A DNA stretch of 64,000 nt from Pantoea vagans (GCF_001506165.1 NZ_CP011427.1:1364001-1428000); one strand, 5' to 3'; positions 44,527 to 52,876 are shown, counted from the stretch's first letter. Made by a program: numbers and translations. The notes: generated by a model not told the origin, from the letters alone.

Positions 44527-44559
44527 GCCCTTCCAGAACAGCGGGAAGGGCTTTTTTTT
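44527..44559 (+). terminator. Intrinsic terminator after the monooxygenase gene
   Basis: GCCCTTCC (44527-44534) pairs with GGAAGGGC (44544-44551) across a nine-base loop and is followed by eight T. It ends the operon that began at 39168. Confidence 0.92.
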
Positions 44560-44630
44560 GGAAACCTGCTCCACAAATCATTTCAGAACAGATGCCCTCT
44601 GGGCAATACCCGACCACACTGCCTATCGCA

Positions 44631-44659
44631 TTGAACCTATATAGCATTTGACCTATATC
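44631..44659 (+). promoter_or_regulatory. higBA promoter overlapped by a direct-repeat operator
   Basis: TTGAAC (44631-44636) and TATATC (44654-44659) are separated by exactly 17 bases and lie 15 bp before the toxin ATG. TTGAACCTATAT (44631-44642) is repeated as TTTGACCTATAT (44647-44658), so a 16-bp-period direct repeat overlaps both promoter hexamers. This is the expected site for autorepression by the HigA antitoxin. Confidence 0.65.
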
Positions 44660-44673
44660 GATGAGGGCGTATC

Positions 44674-45027
44674 ATGTGGCAGATAATAACAACAGACACT
44701 TTTGATCAATGGTTAATGACGCCAGGCGACACGGATCGAGCATGTGTCATCGCGGCAATGTTGGTTTTACGGCAGGCAGGGGCTGGATTAAGCAGGCCTT
44801 ATGCAGACACAATTAAAGGTTCGCGCTACAGCAATATGAAAGAGTTGCGTGTACAGAGCAAAGGCAGTCCCATTCGGGCTTTTTATGCTTTTGATCCATG
44901 GCGAAAAGGTATTTTGCTTTGCGCTGGTCATAAGGCTGGCAATGAAAAACGATTTTATAAAGAGATGATTACACAAGCAGATCAAGAGTTTACTCAACAT
45001 CTCAATCGCAGCGAATTTAAGGAGTAA
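44674..45027 (+). CDS. higB: HigB/RelE-family toxin (Gp49-like)
   Basis: 117-residue toxin of the RelE/HigB superfamily that cleaves ribosome-bound mRNA. Marks are DRACVIAAMLVLRQAGAGL, the DTIKGSRYSNMKELRVQS segment with conserved K-E-L-R, IRAFYAFDP and LLCAGHKAGNEKRFYKEMI. Toxin precedes antitoxin, as in HigBA modules. The stop is separated by four bases from the antitoxin ATG. The region is more A/T-rich than flanking operons, in keeping with recent gain. Confidence 0.85.
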   Translation: MWQIITTDTFDQWLMTPGDTDRACVIAAMLVLRQAGAGLSRPYADTIKGSRYSNMKELRVQSKGSPIRAFYAFDPWRKGILLCAGHKAGNEKRFYKEMITQADQEFTQHLNRSEFKE

Positions 45028-45031
45028 TGTG

Positions 45032-45334
45032 ATGGGCAGAACACTCGAACAGATTCTTACGGCTGAAAAACCTGAAGTGGTCGCGGATGCCAACGTCATT
45101 GCTGAAGACATTCTGCTGAATATACATCTTGCAGAGCTACGCGAACGTGTAAGCAAAACGCAGGTGGAAATGGCACAGGCGCTAAACATCAAACAACCAA
45201 CGGTGGCTGGAATGGAAAAACCAGGGCGCGATCTCAAACTTTCCACTCTAAAACGTTATGTTGAAGCAGCTGGTGGCAAGCTCCGCCTGGATGTTGAACT
45301 GCCTGACGGGTCGCATTTTGAGTTTGTTGTTTAG
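45032..45334 (+). CDS. higA: HigA-like XRE-family antitoxin
   Basis: 100-residue antitoxin with a lambda-repressor-type helix-turn-helix (RVSKTQVEMAQALNIKQPTV followed by AGMEK) and a C-terminal strand-rich tail (GGKLRLDVELPDG). The ATG at 45032 is chosen because AAGGAG (45019-45024) is seven bases upstream; GTG 45029 is an alternative. It would bind the direct repeats over the operon promoter and neutralise HigB. Confidence 0.85.
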   Translation: MGRTLEQILTAEKPEVVADANVIAEDILLNIHLAELRERVSKTQVEMAQALNIKQPTVAGMEKPGRDLKLSTLKRYVEAAGGKLRLDVELPDGSHFEFVV

Positions 45335-45437
45335 CGATTATCACCACAAAACATCTCATTAGGCTGAGTTTGTGACGGGACTATGTATTAGCCAACACGA
45401 TTACTACTGCCAAGAAAGGCCTTCCCAAAAGACAAAA

Positions 45438-45468
45438 CCCCGCTCAGGTTTCCCTGAGCGGGGTTTTT
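45438..45468. terminator. Bidirectional intrinsic terminator
   Basis: CCCCGCTCAGG (45438-45448) and CCTGAGCGGGG (45453-45463) form an 11-bp stem flanked by AAAA on the left and TTTTT on the right. It therefore terminates both the tRNA-Asn transcript (minus strand) and the higBA side. Confidence 0.9.
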
Positions 45469-45473
45469 GAATT

Positions 45474-45549
45474 TGGCTCCTCTGACTGGACTCGAACCAG
45501 TGACATACGGATTAACAGTCCGCCGTTCTACCGACTGAACTACAGAGGA
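45474..45549 (-). tRNA. tRNA-Asn (anticodon GUU)
   Basis: A 76-nt tRNA on the minus strand. Read 5'-3' it begins TCCTCTGTAGTTCAG (acceptor and D-arm), has the anticodon loop CTGTTAA with GTT, a T-arm with GGTTCGAGTCC, and an encoded CCA end at 45474-45476. The acceptor stem pairs TCCTCTG with CAGAGGA. Asn tRNA genes next to nac/cbl are also found in E. coli, and such genes are common integration targets. No direct repeat of its 3' end was noticed elsewhere in the window. Confidence 0.97.
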
Positions 45550-46055
45550 ATCGTGTGAACGAGGCGCATATTAGCGATGCCGATCTGCGTTGTCAAAGCC
45601 CTATCGCACACTTCTGGTTTAAGTGCGCGTAAAAGCAGCGGAATGCTGCTTTTCTGCCTTGAATGTGCAGATTTCAAACTGCCAACAAGATCTCACTTTA
45701 AGCGCATTTCCTTTGAGATGTTAGAGGCGTGTCAAAGTTTTGTTATTTGCCGATTTTAAAACAATCATTTCAGTGCTTTTATGATGAAAATTTCAAATGA
45801 TGATCAGATGAAACAAATGAACTGCTTATCATCACGGGCGAAACGAGTTTCCAGTCCTGAAACATCATTTTGAAAATAACTTGTTGATAAGGAAGATGTT
45901 GCAACAAGGAGCTGTACGGAATCGATAGCGTTAGACCAGAAGCCTTACCTCTACAACCAGATAAATAACGCCAGCGACGTTGAGTGAATGTAAAAAATTT
46001 TTTTCATTCGTCGTATCAGCCAACTGCGCATGTTAACGAATAAGAAGGGTTACCC
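45550..46055. promoter_or_regulatory. 506-bp control region upstream of the sugar ABC operon
   Basis: No gene is supported; a 60-codon frame at 45577-45759 has no ribosome site. The first part holds the tRNA promoter. The middle contains two dyads, GAAAATTTC (45786-45794) and GAAAC-GA-GTTTC (45840-45851), plus several TGAAAC words, which are plausible repressor sites for a LacI- or RpiR-type sugar regulator not encoded nearby. A long untranslated leader seems likely. The assignments are weak. Confidence 0.35.
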
Positions 46056-46979
46056 ATGAAATTCAAAAAAGCGTTAGTGACTTCCCTGTTAGCTTGCATG
46101 TTACCTGCCGCAGTAATGGCGAAAGACCTTCAGGTGGGCGTTTCAATGGCGCTGTTTGATGACAACTTCCTCACGATTCTGCGTACCGGTATGCAGAAAG
46201 AGATGACCAAAGATGGCATTAAAGGCCAGGTAGAAGATGCCAAAGGCGACGTTTCACAGCAGCTGCAACAGGTACAGAACTTCATTGGTCAGGGTGTTGA
46301 CGCCATCATCGTCAACCCGGTTGATACCAACGCCGTTAAACCGGTGATGGATGCGGCAACCAAAGCGGGCATTCCACTGATCTTCGTGAACCGTAAACCA
46401 GCGGGCGAACTGACTGACAAAATGGCCTATGTCGGTTCGGATTCTGAACTGGCGGGGCGTTTACAGATGGAAGCATTAGCCAAAGCAATGAACGGCAAAG
46501 GCAACGTCGCGATTCTGATGGGCGACCTCGCTAACGAATCCACCCGTGACCGTACCAAAGGGGTTGAAGCGGTGGTCGCTAAATACCCAGGCATTAAAGT
46601 GGTACAGAAACAGACCGCCAAATTCACCCGTAACGACGCGGTGGATGTGGTGAGTAACTGGCTCACCGCCGGTGATGATATCCAGGCGATTGCGTCTAAC
46701 AACGATGAGATGGCCATCGGTGCCCTGCAGGCGCTGGGTAAAAACCCGAACCACATCCTGATTGCTGGCGTGGATGGCACACCGGATGCCTTGCAGATGC
46801 TGAAGAACGGCAAGATGGTTGCCACCGTGTTCCAGGATGCGAAAGGTCAGGGTGAAGGTGCAGTTCAGGCAGCGATTAAACTGGCGAATGGCGAGAAAGT
46901 GGAAAAGATCATCAACATCCCTTACCAGCTGATCACCAAAGACAACATGGCGCAGTTCGAATCTCGTAACCAGAAATAA
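46056..46979 (+). CDS. Sugar/inositol ABC transporter periplasmic binding protein
   Basis: Type I (RbsB-like) solute-binding protein, 307 residues, with a signal peptide ending AVMA near residue 22. Marks are LQVGVSMALFDDNFLT, VDAIIVNPVDTNA, PLIFVNRKP, AIASNNDEMAIGA and LIAGVDGTPDAL. The ligand-site region (FVNRKPAGE, DGTPD) resembles inositol/rhizopine-binding proteins more than ribose-binding RbsB, but this cannot be settled by eye. It heads an operon with an RbsA-type ATPase and RbsC-type permease; no catabolic genes or regulator adjoin. Confidence 0.85.
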   Translation: MKFKKALVTSLLACMLPAAVMAKDLQVGVSMALFDDNFLTILRTGMQKEMTKDGIKGQVEDAKGDVSQQLQQVQNFIGQGVDAIIVNPVDTNAVKPVMDAATKAGIPLIFVNRKPAGELTDKMAYVGSDSELAGRLQMEALAKAMNGKGNVAILMGDLANESTRDRTKGVEAVVAKYPGIKVVQKQTAKFTRNDAVDVVSNWLTAGDDIQAIASNNDEMAIGALQALGKNPNHILIAGVDGTPDALQMLKNGKMVATVFQDAKGQGEGAVQAAIKLANGEKVEKIINIPYQLITKDNMAQFESRNQK

Positions 46980-47011
46980 TCGTTCCCGACTCAGCCGTAC
47001 GGAGGTGATGT

Positions 47012-48496
47012 ATGACCGCATTTGCGCTTGAAGCCGAAGGCATCAGCAAGTTCTTCCCCGGAGTGAAGGCACTCGACAATGTCTCATTGCGAATTAAACC
47101 GGGGTCGGTACATGCCCTGATGGGTGAAAATGGCGCGGGCAAATCCACTTTAATGAAATGCCTGATCGGGATGTATCGTCCCGATAAGGGCACCATCCGC
47201 ATTAAAGGGGAGCCAGTTCAGTTTCAGGACACCATGGACGCGTTGCGTTCTGGGATCTCGATGATCCACCAGGAGCTGAATCTGGTGCCTTATATGACTG
47301 TGGCCGAGAACATCTGGCTTGGTCGCGAACCGATGAAGTACGGCTTTGTTGACCATGCGTTGCTGAATAAGCAAACGCAGGAACTGCTCAACAAACTTAA
47401 CATCCGCCTCAAGGCGGATCGCATGGTCGGTGAACTGAGTATCGCCGCCCAGCAGATGGTGGAAATTGCCAAAGCGGTGTCGTGGAACTCTGACATTGTG
47501 ATTATGGATGAACCGACCTCGGCACTGACGGAAACTGAAGTGGCGCATCTGTTTACCATCATCCGTGACCTGCGCGAGCAGGGTAAAGCCATCATTTATA
47601 TCAGTCACAAAATGGATGAGATTTTCACCATTACTGACGAAATCAGCATCTTCCGTGACGGCACATGGGTGGGTAGCAACAACACCACTGAATTTACCCG
47701 CCAGTCGCTGATTACCCAGATGGTGGGACGCGAACTCACGCAACTGTTCCCGAAATTCAACGGTGAAATCGGTGGAGACGTGCTGACGGTGCGTAACCTC
47801 ACCTGCAAAGATCGTTTCACCGACATTAACTTCACGGTACGCAAAGGCGAGATCCTTGGCGTGGCGGGTTTAGTCGGCGCGGGACGCAGTGAAGTGATGG
47901 AAAGCTTATTCGGTATGGAAAGCTTCGACAGCGGGGAAGTGCTGATCGATGGCGTGCCAGTGAAGATTGATTCGCCGTCAACGGCGATTGAAAAGGGTAT
48001 GGCCTTCCTGACGGAAGACCGTAAAAAATCCGGGCTGTTCCTGGTGTTGTCGGTGATGGAGAACATGAGCATCGTCAACATGCCGGATTACGTCAGTAAA
48101 GCTGGTTTCGTTAGCCACATGAAGATGGCGCAGGACTGCATGGAGCAGATCCGCAAACTCAATATTAAAACGCCGACCATGGATCAGATCATCAACAACC
48201 TCAGTGGCGGTAATCAGCAGAAGGTGCTGATTGCGCGTTGGCTGCTGGCACAACCGAAGATCCTGATCCTCGACGAACCGACACGCGGTATTGATGTCGG
48301 GGCAAAAGCCGAGATTTATCGCTTAATCAGCGAACTGGCAAACCGGGGTGTCGCCATCATTATGGTGTCCTCTGAACTGCCTGAAATTCTTGGTATGAGC
48401 GACCGCGTGATGGTGATGCACGGCGGGCGTATAACTGGCATCCTCGATAAAGAAGAGGCCAATCAGGAAACCATTTTGTCGTTGGCATCCGAGTGA
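47012..48496 (+). CDS. Sugar ABC transporter ATPase, RbsA type
   Basis: ATPase of 494 residues with two tandem nucleotide-binding domains. Domain 1 has intact GENGAGKST and Walker B IVIMDEPTSALT. Domain 2 has the usual degenerate Walker A GLVGAGRSE, signature NNLSGGNQQKV and LILDEPTRGID. This asymmetry is normal for carbohydrate-uptake family 2. GGAGG precedes the ATG, 32 bp after the binding-protein stop. Its partners are the flanking binding protein and permease. Confidence 0.92.
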   Translation: MTAFALEAEGISKFFPGVKALDNVSLRIKPGSVHALMGENGAGKSTLMKCLIGMYRPDKGTIRIKGEPVQFQDTMDALRSGISMIHQELNLVPYMTVAENIWLGREPMKYGFVDHALLNKQTQELLNKLNIRLKADRMVGELSIAAQQMVEIAKAVSWNSDIVIMDEPTSALTETEVAHLFTIIRDLREQGKAIIYISHKMDEIFTITDEISIFRDGTWVGSNNTTEFTRQSLITQMVGRELTQLFPKFNGEIGGDVLTVRNLTCKDRFTDINFTVRKGEILGVAGLVGAGRSEVMESLFGMESFDSGEVLIDGVPVKIDSPSTAIEKGMAFLTEDRKKSGLFLVLSVMENMSIVNMPDYVSKAGFVSHMKMAQDCMEQIRKLNIKTPTMDQIINNLSGGNQQKVLIARWLLAQPKILILDEPTRGIDVGAKAEIYRLISELANRGVAIIMVSSELPEILGMSDRVMVMHGGRITGILDKEEANQETILSLASE

Positions 48497-48510
48497 GGCG
48501 CGAGACATCT

Positions 48511-49542
48511 ATGAGTAACGTAAAAATTACGGCCCCGCAGGCCGCAGAATCGACTTCCTTCTTTGGCAACCTGCGCCATAAGTTGCCGAAAGATACCGGC
48601 ATCTTTGTGGTGATGTTAGGGATTGCTTTGATTTTCGAAATTGCAGGCTGGTACGTCCGTGACCAATCTTTCCTGCTCAACACCAACCGCCTGGTTCTGA
48701 TCGTTCTACAGGTGGCCATTATCGGGATTATCGCGGTGGGGGTGACGCAAGTCATCATCACCACCGGTATCGATCTGTCATCCGGTTCGGTCATCGCACT
48801 GACCGCGGTGGTCGCGGCCAGTCTGGCGCAAACCTCGGACAGCTTGTCACCGATGTATCCGTCATTAGTTAACCTGCCAGCCGTGATTCCGATTGTGGCC
48901 GGTATTGGTGTGGGTTTATTGTGTGGTGTAATGAACGGTTTCCTGATTACGAAAACCGGGATTCCTCCTTTCATTGCCACACTAGGCATGATGGTGTCGG
49001 CACGTGGTCTGGCGCAGTATTATACCCAGGGTAACCCGATCAGCTTCCTGTCAGATGGTTTCACCTCCATCGGCCAGGGCGCAATGCCGGTGATTATCTT
49101 CCTGGTGGTGGCCTTCCTGTTCCACATTGCCCTGAAACATACGCGCTACGGCAAATATGTCTATGCGATTGGCGGAAACATGACGTCGGCCAAAGTATCC
49201 GGTATCAACGTCAACAAATACCTGATCATCGTTTACACCATCGCCGGTGCGCTCTCTGGTTTAGCAGGTGTGGTGCTGGCGGCACGTGTCAGTAGCGGCC
49301 AGTCAAGCATGGGTATGGCCTATGAACTGGATGCGATTGCCGCAGCGGTTATCGGCGGTAGCAGCCTGATGGGCGGCGTAGGGCGCATCACTGGTACGCT
49401 GATTGGTGCGGTGATCCTGGGTCTGATTAAGAGCGGGTTCACCTTTGTGGGTGTCGATGCCTACGTGCAGGACATCATTAAGGGCATCATTATCGTAGCG
49501 GCAGTTTCCATCGATATGCACAGAAACCGCAAGAAACGCTAA
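48511..49542 (+). CDS. Sugar ABC transporter permease, RbsC type
   Basis: Inner-membrane permease of 343 residues with about ten hydrophobic segments and the family marks TTGIDLSSGSVIALTAVVAA, GIPPFIATLGMMVSARGLA, YAIGGNMTSAKVSGINVNK and DAIAAAVIGGSSLMGGVG. It resembles inositol-type permeases (IatP-like). The ATG at 48511 is used; GTG 48493 overlaps the ATPase gene. Its stop codon is already inside the first of two tandem ERIC-like repeats. Confidence 0.88.
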   Translation: MSNVKITAPQAAESTSFFGNLRHKLPKDTGIFVVMLGIALIFEIAGWYVRDQSFLLNTNRLVLIVLQVAIIGIIAVGVTQVIITTGIDLSSGSVIALTAVVAASLAQTSDSLSPMYPSLVNLPAVIPIVAGIGVGLLCGVMNGFLITKTGIPPFIATLGMMVSARGLAQYYTQGNPISFLSDGFTSIGQGAMPVIIFLVVAFLFHIALKHTRYGKYVYAIGGNMTSAKVSGINVNKYLIIVYTIAGALSGLAGVVLAARVSSGQSSMGMAYELDAIAAAVIGGSSLMGGVGRITGTLIGAVILGLIKSGFTFVGVDAYVQDIIKGIIIVAAVSIDMHRNRKKR

Positions 49543-49799
49543 TACGCTTCATACTTCGCACTTTAGCTGCGTTGGCTACGCTCGTTTACCCTGGTCACAT
49601 AGTGAACTATGCTCCCAGGGCTAAACGAGCTTGCCGCCTTGTTGCAGCGCGAATGACTTTGCGTATCGGGATACGCTTCATACTTCGCACTTTAGCTGCG
49701 TTGGCTACGCCCGTTTACCCTGGTCACATAGTGAACTATGCTCCCAGGGCTAAACGAGCTTGCCGCCTTGCTACAGCGCGAATTATTTTGCGTATCGGT
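49542..49799. repeat. Tandem pair of 129-bp ERIC-like elements
   Basis: Two directly repeated copies, 49542-49670 and 49671-49799, differ at only a handful of positions. Each begins ATACGCTTCATACTTCGC and ends GCGTAT, and contains GCTGCGTTGGCTACGC, CATAGTGAACTATG at the centre of symmetry and GAGCTTGCCGCCTTG. The layout is that of ERIC (compare 36731), but the core differs, so they are a divergent subfamily. They lie between the sugar permease and the nac control region. Confidence 0.8.
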
Positions 49800-49967
49800 A
49801 TGTGATGAACACATTGTAAATCTCTTTCGCACGCTTCCCTCTCTCTCACAATAAGTTTTCCCACTGGTTGATCCTGTTCTTTTCCCCGCGTTTGCTTTCG
49901 ATTTGCCCCTTTCTGCTCATTTTTTGCCACATCTGCACCATACCAGCGCTGTTGGTCATCACTTTTT

Positions 49968-50006
49968 TGCACATCTGATACGCAGTTTGTGCACCAATAG
50001 AGTGCA
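49968..50006. promoter_or_regulatory. Putative NtrC enhancer sites for nac
   Basis: TGCACCAATAGAGTGCA (49990-50006) matches the NtrC dyad TGCACCA-N3-TGGTGCA at 12 of 14 symmetric positions. A weaker copy, TGCACATCTGATACGCA (49968-49984), is centred 22 bp, two helical turns, upstream. A further left half-site TGCACCA occurs at 49934. The sites lie about 160-185 bp before the expected start of nac transcription, a normal enhancer distance. Confidence 0.65.
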
Positions 50007-50135
50007 AGGTGGGTTCTTTTTAAACACCTCGGGTCATGCATTGAGCTTATTAACTCCTTCGAGGTAATCAGAAAGGCTTATTTTCCGGGCCGTTAGGAAT
50101 AATCTGGATAGCCTTTTTTGCGTGCGGAATAAACC

Positions 50136-50151
50136 TGGCCTGCATATTGCA
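50136..50151 (+). promoter_or_regulatory. Sigma-54 (-24/-12) promoter of nac
   Basis: TGGCCTGCATATTGCA has the invariant GG (50137-50138) and GC (50149-50150) with exactly ten bases between, in the TGGCAC-N5-TTGC frame. Transcription would begin near 50162, 58 bp before the nac ATG. Together with the upstream NtrC-like sites it reproduces the known control of nac in enterobacteria. Confidence 0.8.
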
Positions 50152-50219
50152 ACTTCATGAACACAAGCCAGCAGGCTGAGACACCCATATTTGGGCATTC
50201 GGGGATTGACGGAGGCAAT

Positions 50220-51137
50220 ATGAACTTAAGACGACTGAAGTACTTTGTAAAAATCGTCGATATCGGCAGCCTGACTCAGGCAGCAGAAGTGTTGCACATC
50301 GCGCAGCCTGCGCTTAGCCAGCAAGTTGCAACGCTGGAAAATGAACTCGATCAGCAACTGCTGATCCGCACCAAACGCGGCGTCACGCCAACCGAAGCCG
50401 GTAAAATTCTTTATGCTCATGCCCGCACAATTTTACGTCAGTGTGAGCAGGCGCAGACCGCAGTGATTAATGCCGGTCAGGCACTGAATGGTCAGGTATC
50501 CATTGGCTTGGCACCGGGTACGGCGGCATCGTCTTTGACTATGCCTCTGCTGCAAACCGTGCGTGAGCAATTCCCCGATGTGCTGGTCTATCTGCATGAA
50601 AACAGCGGCACTTCATTAAATGAAAAAGTGATGAACGGCCAGCTGGATATGGCGGTGCTGTACGATCGTGCGCCGACGGCAGGCATCAACAGTATTCCTT
50701 TGATGAAAGAAGAACTCTATCTGGTGGGCGCGACGGCTTGTCCGGGAGCCACCGTCGATCTGGCTGATGTCGCGCAGATGAATCTGTTTCTGCCACGTGA
50801 TTACAGCGCCGTGCGTAAACGTGTTGATGAAGCCTTTTCTCTGCGCCGCCTGAGCGCGAAAATTATCGGTGAGATTGAGTCAATCTCTACGCTGACAGCC
50901 GCCGTTTCCAGCGGTATGGGCGTGACCGTGCTGCCAGAGTCAGCGGCTCGTGCGCTGGTAAGTTCAACTCATGCGTGGATGGCGCGTATTAACAGCCCGT
51001 CACTGAATCTGCCTTTGTCATTGAACATCTCTGCACGTTTACCACTCTCACCATCCGCACAAGCGGTGAAAAATATTCTGCTGTCATTGCTGAATAAGCC
51101 GATGACCGAAGAACGCGAGTTGATGTTAGTGGGTTAA
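50220..51137 (+). CDS. nac: Nitrogen assimilation control regulator Nac
   Basis: LysR-family regulator of 305 residues, the length of E. coli Nac. It connects NtrC/sigma-54 control with sigma-70 promoters under nitrogen limitation. The N-terminal DNA-binding domain (MNLRRLKYFVKIVDIGSLTQ, then the helix around LHIAQPALSQQVATLE) and the segments RTKRGVTPTEAGKIL, SIGLAPGTAASS and DYSAVRKRVDEAFSLRRL are nearly the same as Nac. ATG 50220 has GGAGG four bases upstream; the earlier in-frame ATG at 50157 lies before the predicted transcription start. It is followed by cbl in the same direction. Confidence 0.95.
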   Translation: MNLRRLKYFVKIVDIGSLTQAAEVLHIAQPALSQQVATLENELDQQLLIRTKRGVTPTEAGKILYAHARTILRQCEQAQTAVINAGQALNGQVSIGLAPGTAASSLTMPLLQTVREQFPDVLVYLHENSGTSLNEKVMNGQLDMAVLYDRAPTAGINSIPLMKEELYLVGATACPGATVDLADVAQMNLFLPRDYSAVRKRVDEAFSLRRLSAKIIGEIESISTLTAAVSSGMGVTVLPESAARALVSSTHAWMARINSPSLNLPLSLNISARLPLSPSAQAVKNILLSLLNKPMTEERELMLVG

Positions 51138-51161
51138 GTGTCGAAATACTGGCTGTAAATT

Positions 51162-51764
51162 GTAGCGGCGCAATTTATTGCGTAATGCATGTCAGTTAAG
51201 CGGCAGACGATAACGCCGTCTGAGACCGCACCGGGGCTGGCGGTCCTCGCGCCGCTACGCGGTACCTTCACTTCACTCGTCTGCCTTACGGACCGGTGCC
51301 GATGGAACATCCATGTTCCAGCGCCACCTTTCGCCCGCGTCCTGCGGGCTCTCCTGGCATACTCGCTCAGCTCAGCGCTGCGGAATGCCAGCCCCGGAGC
51401 GGCCCCAGCCGGCTCATTAGCTTCAATGCGCGTTGTCAAAAAGGGCACATTGTCTGAGGCTATGACGCCTCTGCTGCCCCCTCAGGGCTATCCGCAGCGC
51501 TGAGACTTTTACGTTGGGCCAGGAGCCCCACGCGGGGAGGCGTGGGGCAGTTCGCGGCCGACCATGGATGGTCATCCGCGAACGGTCCGTCCGGCACGAC
51601 GTGGAAGTCGAAGGTACCGCTTTAGCGGCGCGAGGACGGCCCAGAGGGGGCAGTAGTGGCGGCAGAGCCCGCACGGAAAAGAAAGGCCGCTTATCAATAA
51701 ACAGCCTGAGTACTTAACTGACGAGCATTACGCAATTTATTGCGCGGTAAATTGCGCCGCTGCC
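51162..51764. repeat. ~600-bp concentric fold-back element with REP ends
   Basis: A non-coding element between nac and cbl. Three nested inverted pairs share a centre near 51437-51457: 51177-51200 with 51713-51736 (22 of 24), 51243-51268 with 51611-51637 (one indel region), and 51371-51384 with 51491-51504 (14 of 14). Local hairpins are placed as mirror images about 51439: TGGAACAT/ATGTTCCA (51303-51320) against GACCAT/ATGGTC (51560-51573), and GCCCGC/GCGGGC (51333-51349) against GCCCCACGC/GCGTGGGGC (51525-51548). GTAGCGGCGC-type REP sequences cap both ends. Reading frames across it lack ribosome sites and family resemblance. Confidence 0.75.
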
Positions 51765-51909
51765 GATATGGATTAAGCGCAGGCCTTAGCGAGCCCGTAA
51801 ACACCTCCCCTTATTACTATTCCGCATAACACACCGTTTTTTATTATTTGTTGCAATCACACCAACTTCATAACATGGACGAAACAGGGCAGGAAACAGG
51901 AGAAAGGGT

Positions 51910-52869
51910 GTGAATTTCCAGCAACTTAAAATTATACGCGAAGCGGCACGTTGCGAATTCAACCTGACAGAAGTGGCGAATACGCTTTTTACCTCGCAAT
52001 CCGGGGTCAGTCGCCATATTCGCGATCTGGAAGATGAACTCGGTGTCGAGATCTTCATTCGTCGCGGCAAGCGACTGTTAGGGATGACCGAACCGGGCAA
52101 GGCGCTGTTAACCATTGCTGAACGCATCCTCGATGAAGCCGGAAAGGTGCGTCGCCTGGCGGATGTGTTTACCAATGAGACCAGCGGCGTGTTAACCATC
52201 GCCACCACGCACACCCAGGCGCGCTATAGCTTGCCACGGGTGATCAAAGCGTTTCGTCAGCTCTACCCGAATGTGCGTCTGGAGTTGAATCAGGGTTCGC
52301 CGCAGGAGATTGTCACCATGCTGCTGGCCGGTGAAGCGGATATTGGCATTGCCTCCGAGCAACTGGTGAATAACAGCAGCCTTGCGGCCTTCCCATGGTT
52401 CAGCTGGCATCACTCATTGCTGGTGCCGCACGACCACGAGTTGCTGCAGCATCAGCCGGTGACGCTGGCCAGCCTGAGCCGCCATCCATTAATCACCTAT
52501 CGGCAAGGAATTACCGGTCGTTCACGTGTGGATCGCGCTTTCCAGGCGGCTGGCATCAAACCCGATATCGTCCTCAGCGCACAGGACTCGGACGTGGTGA
52601 AAACCTACGTTGAGTTAGGGCTGGGTGTCGGTATTCTGGCTGACCAGGCTTGTGACATTTACGACGGTGAAGATTTAGTGAAAATCGATACGCATCACCT
52701 GTTCGATGCCAACACCGTGTGGCTCGGTTTGAAGCGCGGTCAGCTGCAGCGCAACTATGTTTGGCAGTTTCTTGAGTTATGTAATGCCAATCTGTCGCTG
52801 GAGGAGATCAAACGTCAGGCGCTCTCTTACGAAAGCGAAGCCGAGCCGGCCATCGATTTCCAGATTTAA
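51910..52869 (+). CDS. cbl: HTH-type regulator Cbl (sulfur utilisation)
   Basis: LysR-family regulator of 319 residues, an evident orthologue of Cbl, the CysB-like activator of sulfonate (ssu, tau) genes under sulfate starvation. Nearly invariant stretches are MNFQQLKIIREAARCEFNLT, LFTSQSGVSRHIRDLEDELG, RGKRLLGMTEPGKALL, TIATTHTQARYSLP and the C-terminal FDANTVWLGLKRGQLQRNYV. The start is GTG at 51910 with AGGAG (51898-51902) seven bases upstream. In E. coli it directly follows nac; here the two are separated by the ~600-bp fold-back element. The organosulfur-type genes at 21-45 kb are conceivable targets. Confidence 0.94.
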   Translation: MNFQQLKIIREAARCEFNLTEVANTLFTSQSGVSRHIRDLEDELGVEIFIRRGKRLLGMTEPGKALLTIAERILDEAGKVRRLADVFTNETSGVLTIATTHTQARYSLPRVIKAFRQLYPNVRLELNQGSPQEIVTMLLAGEADIGIASEQLVNNSSLAAFPWFSWHHSLLVPHDHELLQHQPVTLASLSRHPLITYRQGITGRSRVDRAFQAAGIKPDIVLSAQDSDVVKTYVELGLGVGILADQACDIYDGEDLVKIDTHHLFDANTVWLGLKRGQLQRNYVWQFLELCNANLSLEEIKRQALSYESEAEPAIDFQI

Positions 52870-52876
52870 CCTGTCA

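Noticed and set aside
44674..45334. Phage or genomic-island attachment at tRNA-Asn
   Set aside because: No second copy of the tRNA 3' end and no integrase were found in the window; it remains only a possibility for older events.
45577..45759. A 60-codon frame upstream of the sugar ABC operon
   Set aside because: It overlaps the likely tRNA promoter, has no ribosome site and shows no recognisable domain.
49542..49799. Tandem 129-bp repeats as a phage attachment or replication origin
   Set aside because: Each copy has the full ERIC-like inverted structure, and there are no integrase, DnaA-box clusters or partition genes.
51134..51717. Open frames of 67-104 codons on both strands across the fold-back element
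   Set aside because: They overlap each other on opposite strands, lack ribosome sites and family resemblance, and are explained by G+C-rich inverted repeats.
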